Translations under genes and position numbers: made by a program | Shown: piece by piece, positions 40,404 through 49,366 of the stretch | Layout of the letters: each line of letters starts with the position of its first letter | Numbering within the stretch: the first letter of the stretch is position 1 | Notes under the pieces: model-generated | Database searches by the model: none | What the model was told of the DNA's origin: nothing | What the model saw: only the letters and a program-made list of their open reading frames with translations | Assembly: GCF_007197755.1 (NCBI RefSeq) | Contig: NZ_CP041636.1 | Coordinates: forward strand, 1,214,001 to 1,278,000 | Source of the DNA: Ferrovibrio terrae | Lineage (GTDB): Bacteria > Pseudomonadota > Alphaproteobacteria > Ferrovibrionales > Ferrovibrionaceae | Direction of reading: 5' to 3' | Length of the DNA stretch: 64,000 nucleotides

Positions 40404-41078
40404 TTGCCCCGCGACGGCAGCATCACCCGGAAGGCCATCATGGATGCGGCCCAGGGCCTGATCCTGGAGACCGGCTATTCGGCCGCCTCGCTGGATGCGG
40501 TGATCGGCCGGGCCGGCATCACCAAGGGTGCGTTCTTCTATCACTTCAAGAGCAAGGCCGAGCTGGCGCTGGCGCTGGTGCAGCGCGATGCCGATGCCGA
40601 TGCCGCGCATCTTCAAAGCGTGCTGGATCGCGCCGAAGCCTTGAGCCGCGATCCGCTGCAGCAGCTGCTGATCTGCATCGGGCTGTATGAGGAAGAGACC
40701 GCGAAACTCACCGCGCCGTATCCCGGCTGCCTCTATGCCTCCTTCATCTATGAATCGCAGCTGTTCGACGACGTAACCATGACGGTGGTGCGCGAGGTGT
40801 TCAGCCACTGGACCCGGCGCATCACCGGGAAACTGGAGGCGGCGATGCGGCTATATCCGCCGCGCCTGCCGGTGGACGTGCGCACACTGGCCGAGATGAG
40901 TCTGGCGCTGGCCGAAGGTGCCTTCATTCTCTCAAAAGTGCAGCGCGATGCCGGCGCGATGGCGGCGCAGTGGCGGCATTACCGCAACTATCTCGAACTG
41001 CTGTTCTCGCCGCAGATTCCCGAACCTGACACAGGCGTGAAGCGCGGCAAGCTGGACGCGGCCGTATCGGCCGCCTAG
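40404..41078 (+). CDS. TetR/AcrR-family transcriptional regulator
   Basis: The N-terminal HTH of this 224-residue protein reads SITRKAIMDAAQGLILETGYSAASLDAVIGRAGITKGAFFYHFKSKAELALALV. The C-terminal ligand domain includes YPGCLYASFIYESQLFDD, like TetR_C_6/YcdC relatives. The start is a TTG at 40404 with GGAGG 5 nt upstream. It is divergent from the TTC38-family gene and 12 bp upstream of the ferredoxin-cyclase gene, so it may regulate both. Confidence 0.9.
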   Translation: MPRDGSITRKAIMDAAQGLILETGYSAASLDAVIGRAGITKGAFFYHFKSKAELALALVQRDADADAAHLQSVLDRAEALSRDPLQQLLICIGLYEEETAKLTAPYPGCLYASFIYESQLFDDVTMTVVREVFSHWTRRITGKLEAAMRLYPPRLPVDVRTLAEMSLALAEGAFILSKVQRDAGAMAAQWRHYRNYLELLFSPQIPEPDTGVKRGKLDAAVSAA

Positions 41079-41090
41079 GCTGAAACCATC

Positions 41091-42821
41091 ATGGCGGCGG
41101 GCGCACGCTTCGAGGAGATCTACAGCCGGACCAAGCTGGCCTCGGGCCTGGTGCTGTTCACTTTCCTTGCCACGCATCTGATCAATCATACGTTCGGTAT
41201 CGTGTCGCTGCAGGCGATGGATGCCGGCTCGGGCGTGTTCAAGTTCATCTGGCGCAGCTGGCCGGGCACGGTGCTGCTCTACACGGCTGCGATCACGCAT
41301 CCGCTGCTCGCCCTGTTCAACTGGCTGCGACGCGGCCATTACCGCGGCATTCAGTGGCAGGGCTGGATGCAGCTGGCGCTCGGCGTCTGCGTGCCGCCGC
41401 TGGTGGTCGATCACGTGATCGGCACGCGCGGCCTGCATGAAGCACTCGGCGTGAACGATACTTACGCCTATGTGCTGATCGTGCAGTTCGTGCAGGAGCC
41501 TCTCATTGGCCTGCGCCAGAATATCCTGATCCTGATCGCCTGGGGCCATGGCTGCTTCGGCGTATATTACTGGCTGCGGCTGAAAGCCGTGTCCGAGCGC
41601 GTCTGGCCGTTCCTGTTCGGGGCGGCTTTGCTGCTGCCGATGCTGGCGACGATGGGCTATCTCTCGGCCGGACGCGCCGTGCTGCTGGCGATGCAGCAGC
41701 CCGAATGGATGGAGGCTTTCCGCGCCAGCCTCAACTGGCCCGGACCTGCCGCCAATGATTTCGGCATGCGCAATGTCGGCCTGGCCTACCAGACGATGAT
41801 CGGCCTGCTCGGCCTCGGCCTGTTCGGCCGCCTGCTGGCGGCAGCGCTGCGCCGGCGGCGCGGCATCGTCACCGTCAGCTATCCCGATGGCCGCAAATTC
41901 CGCGGCCTGGCCGGCAGCCTCACCGTGCTGGAAGCCAGCCGCGCGATCGGCTATCCGCATGCTTCGGTCTGCGGTGGCCAGGGCCGCTGCTCGACCTGTC
42001 GCGTTCGTCTGAGCGGTGCGGGCGCGGCCGATCTGTCGCCGCCCGATGCCGCCGAGCAGAAGGTGCTGGATCGCGTCAAGGCGTCGCCGGGTGTGCGGCT
42101 CGCCTGCCAGGTGCGGCCGCAGGGCGATGTTGCCGTGCTGCCACTGCTGCCGGCCGGCGTGCAGAGCAGGATCGCCTACGGCAATACCAGCTACGCACAG
42201 GGCTCCGAACGCCGCATCGCCATCCTGTTCGCCGACCTGCGCGGCTTCACCAAACTGTCGGAAGGCAAACTGCCCTACGATGTGGTGTTCGTGCTGAACC
42301 AGTATTTCAAGGCGATGGGCGAGGCGGTCGATGGCGCCGGCGGCAAGCTCGACAAGTTCATCGGCGACGGCGTGATGGCGCTGTTCGGCATCGATGAAGG
42401 GCCCGACGAAGGCTGCCGCCGCGCCCTGGATGCCGCGCGCCGCATGGCGGCGGCGCTGGTGCAGCTGAACGACGCGCTGAAGATGGACCTCGACCAGAAA
42501 CTGCGGATCGGCATCGGGATTCACTGCGGGCCGGCCATCGTTGGCGAGATGGGCCATGGCAGCGCCATGCACCTGACCGCGGTGGGTGACGCGGTGAACA
42601 CCGCCAGCCGGCTGGAAACCGCCACGAAAGACTTCGGCGCCGAACTGGTAATCTCGGCTGAAGTGGCCGATCGCGCCGGGGCGGCCGCCATGGCCGGCAT
42701 GAGCTGGCAGCGCGAAAGCGTGGCTTTGCGCGGCAAATCGGAAAATATCGAGGTGCTGGTGGCCGGGCATATCGCGCCGGCCGAAGCCGGCATGAGCGCA
42801 ACGGTCGCCGCCACGTCTTGA
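41091..42821 (+). CDS. Membrane adenylate/guanylate cyclase with built-in [2Fe-2S] ferredoxin domain
   Basis: The N-terminal about 250 residues of this 576-residue protein form a multi-helix membrane module rich in paired histidines (ATHLINHTFG, AAITHPLLALFNW, VVDHVIGTR), reminiscent of succinate dehydrogenase cytochrome b. A ferredoxin domain follows with Cys294-x5-Cys300-x2-Cys303 and Cys339, the adrenodoxin-type spacing. Last comes a class III cyclase domain with metal Asp382 (ILFADLRGF) and Asp426 (FIGDGVMALFG). The layout suggests electrons from the membrane or quinone pool gating cyclic nucleotide synthesis. Related proteins occur in Rhizobiales but the activity is inferred here. Confidence 0.9.
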   Translation: MAAGARFEEIYSRTKLASGLVLFTFLATHLINHTFGIVSLQAMDAGSGVFKFIWRSWPGTVLLYTAAITHPLLALFNWLRRGHYRGIQWQGWMQLALGVCVPPLVVDHVIGTRGLHEALGVNDTYAYVLIVQFVQEPLIGLRQNILILIAWGHGCFGVYYWLRLKAVSERVWPFLFGAALLLPMLATMGYLSAGRAVLLAMQQPEWMEAFRASLNWPGPAANDFGMRNVGLAYQTMIGLLGLGLFGRLLAAALRRRRGIVTVSYPDGRKFRGLAGSLTVLEASRAIGYPHASVCGGQGRCSTCRVRLSGAGAADLSPPDAAEQKVLDRVKASPGVRLACQVRPQGDVAVLPLLPAGVQSRIAYGNTSYAQGSERRIAILFADLRGFTKLSEGKLPYDVVFVLNQYFKAMGEAVDGAGGKLDKFIGDGVMALFGIDEGPDEGCRRALDAARRMAAALVQLNDALKMDLDQKLRIGIGIHCGPAIVGEMGHGSAMHLTAVGDAVNTASRLETATKDFGAELVISAEVADRAGAAAMAGMSWQRESVALRGKSENIEVLVAGHIAPAEAGMSATVAATS

Positions 42822-42945
42822 GTGCCGCCGACGAACCGGGTTCAATACCCCGGCCCGGAACCTTCCGGTCAGGACAACGTTTCGGTTTTGTTACCCGGCG
42901 CCTCGGCGTCCCAGCATGCCAAGGGGCTGCAGTTTCGGGGGAAGC

Positions 42946-44871
42946 ATGACGGCGGACCTGCCGTTGAAGACAGCCATCACCGACGACCGGCGCTATCGCC
43001 TGATGGTCGATTCCATCACCGACTATGCCATCTACATGCTGGATACGACCGGCACGGTGGTGAGCTGGAATGCCGGCGCGCAGCGTTTCAAGGGCTACAC
43101 CGCCGACGAGATCATCGGCCAGCATTTCTCCCGCTTCTATACCGAGGAAGACCGCGCCACCCATCTGCCGCAACGCGCGCTGAAGACGGCTGAAACCGAA
43201 GGCCGCTTCGAAGCCGAGGGCTGGCGCCTGCGCAAGGACGGCTCGCTGTTCTGGGCGCATGTGGTGATCGATCCGATACATGATGACGCCGGCGGGCTGA
43301 CCGGCTTTGCCAAGATCACGCGCGACCTGACCGCACGCATGCTGGCACAGGAGGAACTGCGTCGCAGCGAGGAGCAGTTCCGCCGCCTGGTGCTGAGCGT
43401 GACCGATTACGCGATCTACATGCTGGATCCCGACGGCCGTGTGGAAAGCTGGAATGCCGGTGCCGAGAAGATCAAGGGCTACACCGCCGACGAGATCATC
43501 GGCGCGCATTTCTCGCGCTTCTACACCGACGAGGACCGTGCGCAGAACTTGCCCGAGCGTGGCCTGGCAACGGCGGCGCTGGATGGCCGCTTTGAAAAGG
43601 AAGGCTGGCGTGTCCGCAAGGATGGCACGCTGTTCTGGGCGCATGTGGTGATCGACGCGATCCGCAACGAGGCCGGCATGCTGGTCGGCTTCGCCAAGGT
43701 CACGCGCGACATGACCGACAAGGTGAAAACGCAGCAGGCGCTGGAGCGGGCGCAGCAGGCGCTGTTCCAGTCGCAGAAGATGGATGCCATCGGCCAGCTG
43801 ACCGGCGGCGTGGCGCATGACTTCAACAATCTTCTCATGGCGATCATCGGCAGCATCGAACTGCTGAAAAAACGCATCCCCGAACATCCGAGGGTGACGC
43901 CACTGCTCGAAAACGCCATGCAGGGCGCCAGGCGCGGCGCCGCACTGACCCAGCGCCTGCTGGCCTTTGCGCGCAAGCAGGACCTGAACCTGCGCAGCAT
44001 CGACCTGCCGGCACTGGTGCGCGGCATGACCGACCTGCTGCGTCGTACGCTGGGGCCATCGATCACCATCGACACACAGCTACCTGAGACGCTTGCCTCG
44101 ATCCAGGCCGATGCCAACCAGCTGGAACTGGCGCTATTGAATCTGACCATGAATGCGCGCGATGCCATGCCGCAGGGCGGCAGCATCGTGATCGCGGCAC
44201 GCGAGGAAACCGTGCCGGATGGCGCTCCGGCGGGCCTGCTGGTGCCGGGCCGCTATGTCTGCCTTTCGGTGGCCGACAGCGGCGAAGGCATGGACGAGGC
44301 GACACTGAAACGCGCCGCCGAGCCTTTCTTCACCACCAAGGGCATCGGTAAGGGCACCGGGCTCGGGCTTTCGATGGTGCACGGCCTGGCCGAGCAGTCC
44401 GGCGGTCGGCTGGTGCTGAAAAGCGAAACGGACAAGGGCACCACGGCCGAACTCTGGCTGCCGCTTGCGCATGCGACGGCGGTCCGGAACGAGGCGTCGC
44501 CGGCCGGTGCGGCGCAGTCGGCGACGCGACCGTTGACCGTGCTGGCGGTGGATGACGACCGGCTGGTGCTGATGAACACCGTCGCCATGCTCGAGGAAAT
44601 GGGCCATACCGTGCTGGAGGCGACCTCGGGCCCGCAGGCCCTGGAAATCCTGCGCCAGCATGCCACGGTCGACCTGCTGATCACCGACGAGGCGATGCCG
44701 CAGATGACCGGGCTGCAGCTTGCCAAAACCGTGCGGATCGAACGACCCAATCTGCCGATCATCCTGGCCACTGGCTATGCCGAGGTGCCGCGCGACGCGA
44801 TGTTGCCGAAACTGTCAAAGCCGTTCTTCCAGGAAGACCTGGCGCGCGCGGTGGCGGCGGCGGTGAGCTAG
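42946..44871 (+). CDS. Soluble hybrid histidine kinase with two near-identical PAS domains
   Basis: Two PAS modules (about residues 15-130 and 137-252) share long stretches such as SVTDYAIYMLD, WNAGA, KGYTADEIIG, HFSRFYT and LFWAHVVID. A HisKA/HWE-like dimerisation segment follows with His291 in LTGGVAHDFNNLLMAI, then HATPase (GIGKGTGLGLSMVHGLAEQSGG) and a receiver with Asp581 in LLITDEAMPQMTG. No membrane segment is seen, so it senses cytoplasmic redox, light or ligand cues. The ATG at 42946 has GGGGGAA 5 nt upstream and is preferred to an ATG at 42916. The total is 641 residues. Confidence 0.92.
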   Translation: MTADLPLKTAITDDRRYRLMVDSITDYAIYMLDTTGTVVSWNAGAQRFKGYTADEIIGQHFSRFYTEEDRATHLPQRALKTAETEGRFEAEGWRLRKDGSLFWAHVVIDPIHDDAGGLTGFAKITRDLTARMLAQEELRRSEEQFRRLVLSVTDYAIYMLDPDGRVESWNAGAEKIKGYTADEIIGAHFSRFYTDEDRAQNLPERGLATAALDGRFEKEGWRVRKDGTLFWAHVVIDAIRNEAGMLVGFAKVTRDMTDKVKTQQALERAQQALFQSQKMDAIGQLTGGVAHDFNNLLMAIIGSIELLKKRIPEHPRVTPLLENAMQGARRGAALTQRLLAFARKQDLNLRSIDLPALVRGMTDLLRRTLGPSITIDTQLPETLASIQADANQLELALLNLTMNARDAMPQGGSIVIAAREETVPDGAPAGLLVPGRYVCLSVADSGEGMDEATLKRAAEPFFTTKGIGKGTGLGLSMVHGLAEQSGGRLVLKSETDKGTTAELWLPLAHATAVRNEASPAGAAQSATRPLTVLAVDDDRLVLMNTVAMLEEMGHTVLEATSGPQALEILRQHATVDLLITDEAMPQMTGLQLAKTVRIERPNLPIILATGYAEVPRDAMLPKLSKPFFQEDLARAVAAAVS

Positions 44872-44890
44872 AGCCAGGCCGCTGATCATT

Positions 44891-44912
44891 CGCCTGCAGC
44901 TTCATGCAGGCG
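44891..44912 (+). terminator. Hairpin after the double-PAS kinase gene
   Basis: CGCCTGCA / TGCAGGCG, a perfect 8-bp stem with a 6-nt loop, 19 bp after the stop. There is no T-tract, so it may be rho-assisted or a stability element. Confidence 0.45.
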
Positions 44913-44957
44913 CGGCATCAGAACTGAACACCATCGTATTCAACACCCTCTGACATT

Positions 44958-44974
44958 TTTTCTGTCGCAGAAAA
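44958..44974. promoter_or_regulatory. 17-bp palindrome upstream of the protease pair
   Basis: TTTTCTG-TCG-CAGAAAA lies 68 bp before the trypsin-like gene start in an AT-richer stretch. It is a candidate operator for the protease operon; the cognate regulator is unknown. Confidence 0.45.
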
Positions 44975-45042
44975 TTCGACTCGCGCCCCGCAACACTGCG
45001 GACTACGGTGAGGAAGAGATCGTTTTCAGACAGGGGGTGGTC

Positions 45043-45870
45043 ATGAAATCGGGTCTTTTTACCATCTGTATACTGTCGCTTCTGAGTCTGCTGCCTGTCT
45101 GCCATGCCGGCGCACAGGAGAAAAAGCCGTCATTCACCGTATTGCCAGCCGAGCCTTCGGCCGCCAGTCCCAAAATCATCGGCGGCGAGCAGGCGGAGAC
45201 CGCCAACTGGCCGGCGACTTTCTATTTTGTCGCCAACAATCAGGCCTGCACCAGCACTGCCATCGGCAGGCAGGTCATCCTGACCGCCGCGCATTGCATC
45301 AATGACGGCGCCGTCGGCGAGATCAACCCGAACACGCCAGCTGCGGTCAGCGTCACCTGCAGCCATCATCCGCGCTACAATCCGCAATACGAGAATTACC
45401 ACCAGTATGATGTCGCGCTCTGCCTGGCCTCCAAGCCCATTCCTTTGCCGGACGGACAGCGCTATGAGCGGATCTCGCTCGCCGCCCAGACGCCACGCCG
45501 CGATTCAGACGTGATCCTGCTGGGATTCGGCTGCCGGCAGGATGGCGGCGGCGGACCGATGGGTGTTCTGTATCGCAGCGAGAAAGACGCCGTGAAGGCA
45601 GTGCGGATCGATGGCGCCTATGTGGTTGCCAAGGGCAGGTCGTCGCTCTGTTTCGGCGACAGCGGCGGCGCTGCCTATACCGGCACCGAGATCGCGGCCC
45701 GTGCCATCATCGGCGTCAATTCGCGCGGCTGGATCAAGCAGTTCGAAGAATCCTACCTGTCGCATCTCGGCAATCCGGCCATCGCGTGGTTTGTGGCCGA
45801 CTGGGCCGACAAACATGCCGTGCGCATCTGCGGGTTGAACGAGAGTGGCGCCAATGTCTGCCATCCGTAG
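45043..45870 (+). CDS. Secreted trypsin-like (S1) serine protease
   Basis: The 275-residue protein has a Sec signal (hydrophobic ICILSLLSLLPVCHAGA, cleavage near AGA-QEK) and a short propeptide. The mature N-terminus motif KIIGGEQAETANWPATFYF is the classical zymogen activation site. The catalytic triad is His84 (LTAAHCI), Asp123 (YDVALCL) and Ser207 (CFGDSGGAAY). Cysteines are placed for chymotrypsin-fold disulfides. AGGGGG before the ATG at 45043 favours it over a GTG at 45037. It overlaps the subtilisin-like gene by 17 bp, so the two proteases are made together, possibly one activating the other. Confidence 0.9.
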   Translation: MKSGLFTICILSLLSLLPVCHAGAQEKKPSFTVLPAEPSAASPKIIGGEQAETANWPATFYFVANNQACTSTAIGRQVILTAAHCINDGAVGEINPNTPAAVSVTCSHHPRYNPQYENYHQYDVALCLASKPIPLPDGQRYERISLAAQTPRRDSDVILLGFGCRQDGGGGPMGVLYRSEKDAVKAVRIDGAYVVAKGRSSLCFGDSGGAAYTGTEIAARAIIGVNSRGWIKQFEESYLSHLGNPAIAWFVADWADKHAVRICGLNESGANVCHP

Positions 45871-48172
45871 CGCATCCTGCCTTGCCGCTGTCACCGGCGC
45901 GCTGCTGGCGAGTGTCGCATTTCCTGTCGCCGCCCAACCCACCGATACCGGCAGGACTGCCGGGCCGGAACGGCTGAATGTCCGTATTGGACAGCAGGTG
46001 TCTCCCGTGCTTGCCATGACCATCGCGGAGGTCGGCGCCAGCGAGATGATGGATCTGCCCCCGGGCGCCAAGATTTCTGACGAGATCCAGCGCCGCTGCG
46101 GCAGTCTCGATCCGACGGTCGGCCGGCTGCTGCTCGAGCGGAATGAGCAGCGCGGCCTGAAAGGGCTGTCGTTGACGGCCGCGCAGAAGGCGCCGCTGAC
46201 GGTGGAGTTCCCCGCCTGCGCCCGGTCGCCGGGGCCAAAGCGTATCCTCGTCCAGGATCGCGATACGCTGGAAAAGCTTTTCGTCAGGGTCGGCGAAGCC
46301 ACTGCCGTTGCCGCGCCGCCGCCGGTCAACCGGACTGTGCCAACCACGTCGAATACCCAGACCGACGCCGGCTATGAAAAGCTGGTCCGTGACAACCTGA
46401 AACTCGGCACCGAGACCGACGCCTGGCGCAATATGGTGAGCCAGTATTATTCCAACCTGAACTTCGATCAGGTCTTTGCGCTGAACAGCAATCTGACCGA
46501 TATCAACCGCCTGGCAGCCAACCAGGAACTGACGATCCCGGGCAAGGAACCCTTCTGGTCAGAGATCAGGCTCAAGGACGGCATCTCTTCCGCAGAAGCC
46601 ACCGCCAAGGTGCAGGCCGCCCAGATGCGGGACGAGGCAACACTCCTAAGCAAGCCGGTCAACCGCGCCGTTTCAAATGTGCCGAACAATGTCGAGCAGG
46701 GAGAAGCGGCTCTTCTGGTGACAGCTTCCACCATCGACACCAGCGCGCCGGCCTGTGGAAAGGCCTCCGAACTGCGCGCCGACTGGCCATTATCGGCCAT
46801 CGATCTGGTTGCCCAGATCGGACGCAACAGGGTGCTCAATCCCAACCGCCAGCCGGGCGATGCCGTGACGCGCGGACGGATCATGGTGCTGGATACCGGA
46901 CTGGATATCGCAGAAAACCATGCGCAGACCTTCCCGAAAGAGTATTTCGCCAGGATACGCGCGCTTCCCGATATGCGGACCAGCGCGCCGCCCAAAGTGC
47001 GAATCGTCGAGGGCCTCAACCTGGCGACGAACGTCAACGCGGCCACAACGCCCGCCATGCTGGGCGCGCGGCCTGACCGCTGGCATGGCCTTGCCGTCGC
47101 CAGCGCTGCGCTCGGCTCGCGCGTGATGGACGACCTGCGCCATGTTGTGCCCTTACCCGTCTCGATCATTCCAGTCAGTCTGGTCGGCAAGGAGATCGGC
47201 GATCCGCTCACGCTCAGTGCGCCGCAATTGCCCGGAGCGGTCCAGGCCGCCGCGGAAGGCGAGAAATTTCCGATCATCAACATCAGCTTCGCCACGCCGA
47301 TGCGGGCGAAATACTTTAGCGATGCGCTCGCGCATGCGAAGAATCACAGCATTCTGCTCGTCGTTGCCGCTGGGAACGATGGCGGCGACGACAGCACCGG
47401 GCAATGGCCCTCCATGCTCGGCGGCGACCCGGCGCGTGCAGATGGCGCCATCGTGGTCACGGTCGGCGCCCATGATGCCGACGGACAGATCGCGAAATTC
47501 TCGCGGCGCGGCTGGCGCGCTGTCGATCTGCTGGCCCCGGGCTGCGACATCCCGGTCCACACCATGAAGATGCCGGATACCGGAGATCGCCTCACACTGG
47601 CACCGGCCAATCTGAGCGGCACCTCGTTCGCGGCGCCGCTGGTCTCGTTCATGTCGGCACTGCTGTATTCCGAAGGCCTGCCGCCGAAAGATATCAAGGC
47701 CCGCCTGATCAGTTCGAGCGATCCGTCACATGGCTTGCGCAGCCTGACCTATTCAGGCGGCCGCCTGAATGCGATGAAGGCCCTGTCCGTCTGGGAAGAT
47801 GTCGTCGAAATCGCGGTCGATGCAAACACCGCAGCCGGCGACCGCGCGGCGAAAGGCAAGCCGTCCTCAACCGTCGTGCTGCGAGGCGAAGTCACGGATA
47901 CGCAGGCCGCAGTCAAGTTCTGCGGCAAGGAGCGACTGCTCGATCATTTTGAAAAACTGTCGATCGTGAAGGACGAGAAAACCGGGCAGCGTTTCTGGCA
48001 GTTCTGGACGCGCAGCGACCGGAACGAAGACCCGCACCTCATGAAGCGCGAGGACCTCTGCCCGGTCGATATTGATGACAAGGTGGAATTCAGCCTGCGT
48101 CAACGCGACTCCGCCGTCGCCGTGACGGTGACGCCGGCAAACCTGATCGACTTCGTGCCGAAACGACGCTGA
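45854..48172 (+). CDS. Secreted subtilisin-like (S8) serine protease with long N-terminal region
   Basis: The 772-residue protein has a signal peptide (ASCLAAVTGALLASVAFPVAAQ), a non-catalytic N-terminal half of about 320 residues, then an S8 domain. The catalytic residues are Asp347 (IMVLDTGLDIAENH), His411 (RWHGLAVAS), oxyanion Asn508 (VVAAGNDGGDD) and Ser591 (LSGTSFAAPLVSFMSALL). The N-terminal half has LysM-like half motifs (RILVQDRDTLEKLF; INRLAANQELTIPGK) that could bind cell wall or serve as an inhibitory pro-region. A C-terminal tail of about 130 residues follows the protease domain. It overlaps the trypsin-like gene by 17 bp. Confidence 0.9.
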   Translation: MSAIRSASCLAAVTGALLASVAFPVAAQPTDTGRTAGPERLNVRIGQQVSPVLAMTIAEVGASEMMDLPPGAKISDEIQRRCGSLDPTVGRLLLERNEQRGLKGLSLTAAQKAPLTVEFPACARSPGPKRILVQDRDTLEKLFVRVGEATAVAAPPPVNRTVPTTSNTQTDAGYEKLVRDNLKLGTETDAWRNMVSQYYSNLNFDQVFALNSNLTDINRLAANQELTIPGKEPFWSEIRLKDGISSAEATAKVQAAQMRDEATLLSKPVNRAVSNVPNNVEQGEAALLVTASTIDTSAPACGKASELRADWPLSAIDLVAQIGRNRVLNPNRQPGDAVTRGRIMVLDTGLDIAENHAQTFPKEYFARIRALPDMRTSAPPKVRIVEGLNLATNVNAATTPAMLGARPDRWHGLAVASAALGSRVMDDLRHVVPLPVSIIPVSLVGKEIGDPLTLSAPQLPGAVQAAAEGEKFPIINISFATPMRAKYFSDALAHAKNHSILLVVAAGNDGGDDSTGQWPSMLGGDPARADGAIVVTVGAHDADGQIAKFSRRGWRAVDLLAPGCDIPVHTMKMPDTGDRLTLAPANLSGTSFAAPLVSFMSALLYSEGLPPKDIKARLISSSDPSHGLRSLTYSGGRLNAMKALSVWEDVVEIAVDANTAAGDRAAKGKPSSTVVLRGEVTDTQAAVKFCGKERLLDHFEKLSIVKDEKTGQRFWQFWTRSDRNEDPHLMKREDLCPVDIDDKVEFSLRQRDSAVAVTVTPANLIDFVPKRR

Positions 48173-48175
48173 GCC

Positions 48176-49147
48176 TCAGGCTGCCTGCGTGACGCAGGCC
48201 TGAACATCCTTCGGGAAATCCGTGATTGTCATCAGGCTGGAAGACCCGAGCGCGGCACTCAGCGTACCGACCGCGTCATTCAGCTCCTTGGTCGCCGTCG
48301 TGCTGTCAGTGGGGTCGGCCGCCACCGGGAGCGGCAACGTCGCAGGTGCCGGGCGCAGGGCCTGGCGGGCCGTATCGATGGCCGCGCGGCTGGTCGCCGC
48401 CTCCTGAATCGCCGACGTCAGACGCGAGGTGAAGCTGCCGAGAGTGACATCCTGAATCGTCGCCATGTATTTGGTGTTGGTGTGCGACCAGATGTCGGAA
48501 TACCCGCGATACGCCGTCTTCACCGCCTCGCCGTCGGTTTTGCGCAACTCACGTACGGCTGTCAGCGCCGTATTGGCCGCCACGATCGCATCGTTCAGCC
48601 TGCTCAGGCGGCCGGAATCCTTGTCGACGGCAACGAACCCGCGCGCTGTCGCCAGCCGGCCCGAAACCGTGTTGGCCGCCGTGATGACGGCGGTGTATTC
48701 GGTCGAGGAGACTACGGCCTGCATCTGCGCCGAGGCCTGCGCCAGGCAGGACATGGCTTTGCTGCCCTGTCCGAGAATATTCGCGCGTCCGATCGGATTG
48801 AAATACCATTTGCCGGTTCCCACGGCGCCGCCGAACAGCGCGCTGCCGATGATGAAATCGGGATGCGCCTTGTAGACCAGCCCGGTGACCATGGCCGCCG
48901 CGGATGCAAACAGGCCGGCATCGTAATAGCGCGCCGACGAGACCAGATCCCCTGCGGCATCGTCCCAAAGCGTGACTGTGGCAGTTGCCTTGTTCGCCAC
49001 CATGGGCAGTGAAGTTGGCAGCGGTTGCTGTCCCGCGGCGGCTTCATCCGCAGCAGACGGCTTCGGCAGACGGAAATCTGTCGAGGCGCAGCCGCCCAGA
49101 ACGACAGGCATGACGGCAAGCAGACGCAATGTCCTGGTCAAGGTCAT
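48176..49147 (-). CDS. Lipoprotein of unknown function convergent with the protease pair
   Basis: The 323-residue protein has a lipobox signal peptide (LLAVMPVVLGGC, lipidated Cys near residue 20) followed by a mostly helical, Ala/Thr/Ser-rich body. Two short hydrophobic stretches (DAGLFASAAAMVTGLVY and FIIGSALFGGAVGTGKWYFNP) precede helices with heptad-like spacing (NTVSGRLATARGFVAVDKDSGRLSRLNDAIVAANTALTAV). No family is recognised. Its stop lies 3 bp from the subtilisin gene stop on the opposite strand. The tight convergence suggests a conserved neighbourhood, and it could be a substrate, anchor or inhibitor of the proteases (inference). Confidence 0.75.
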   Translation of the reverse strand: MTLTRTLRLLAVMPVVLGGCASTDFRLPKPSAADEAAAGQQPLPTSLPMVANKATATVTLWDDAAGDLVSSARYYDAGLFASAAAMVTGLVYKAHPDFIIGSALFGGAVGTGKWYFNPIGRANILGQGSKAMSCLAQASAQMQAVVSSTEYTAVITAANTVSGRLATARGFVAVDKDSGRLSRLNDAIVAANTALTAVRELRKTDGEAVKTAYRGYSDIWSHTNTKYMATIQDVTLGSFTSRLTSAIQEAATSRAAIDTARQALRPAPATLPLPVAADPTDSTTATKELNDAVGTLSAALGSSSLMTITDFPKDVQACVTQAA

Positions 49148-49366
49148 GGATGTATCCCCCCGTCACACACGGCGCGGAACTGACACACACACTCTGAAGC
49201 CGCCGTGATGACGCCGTTGTTGTTGTGAAACTGCCTCTGGAACCCCGGCTGCATTAAACACGCCGGCGAAGAGAGGTCAAAGCGGTTTCGGGAATCTCCG
49301 GTCTGATTCTCGAGCAGCAGGCAAGACTCGACTACGGGTGTATTCGTGCGTCTGCGGATGCATTTT
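49148..49366. other. Intergenic region between lipoprotein start and receptor stop
   Basis: These 219 bp hold the lipoprotein promoter and the 3' end of the receptor gene. Short CACACA-rich and GTTGTTGTTG tracts are visible. No gene or strong terminator was found. Confidence 0.4.
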
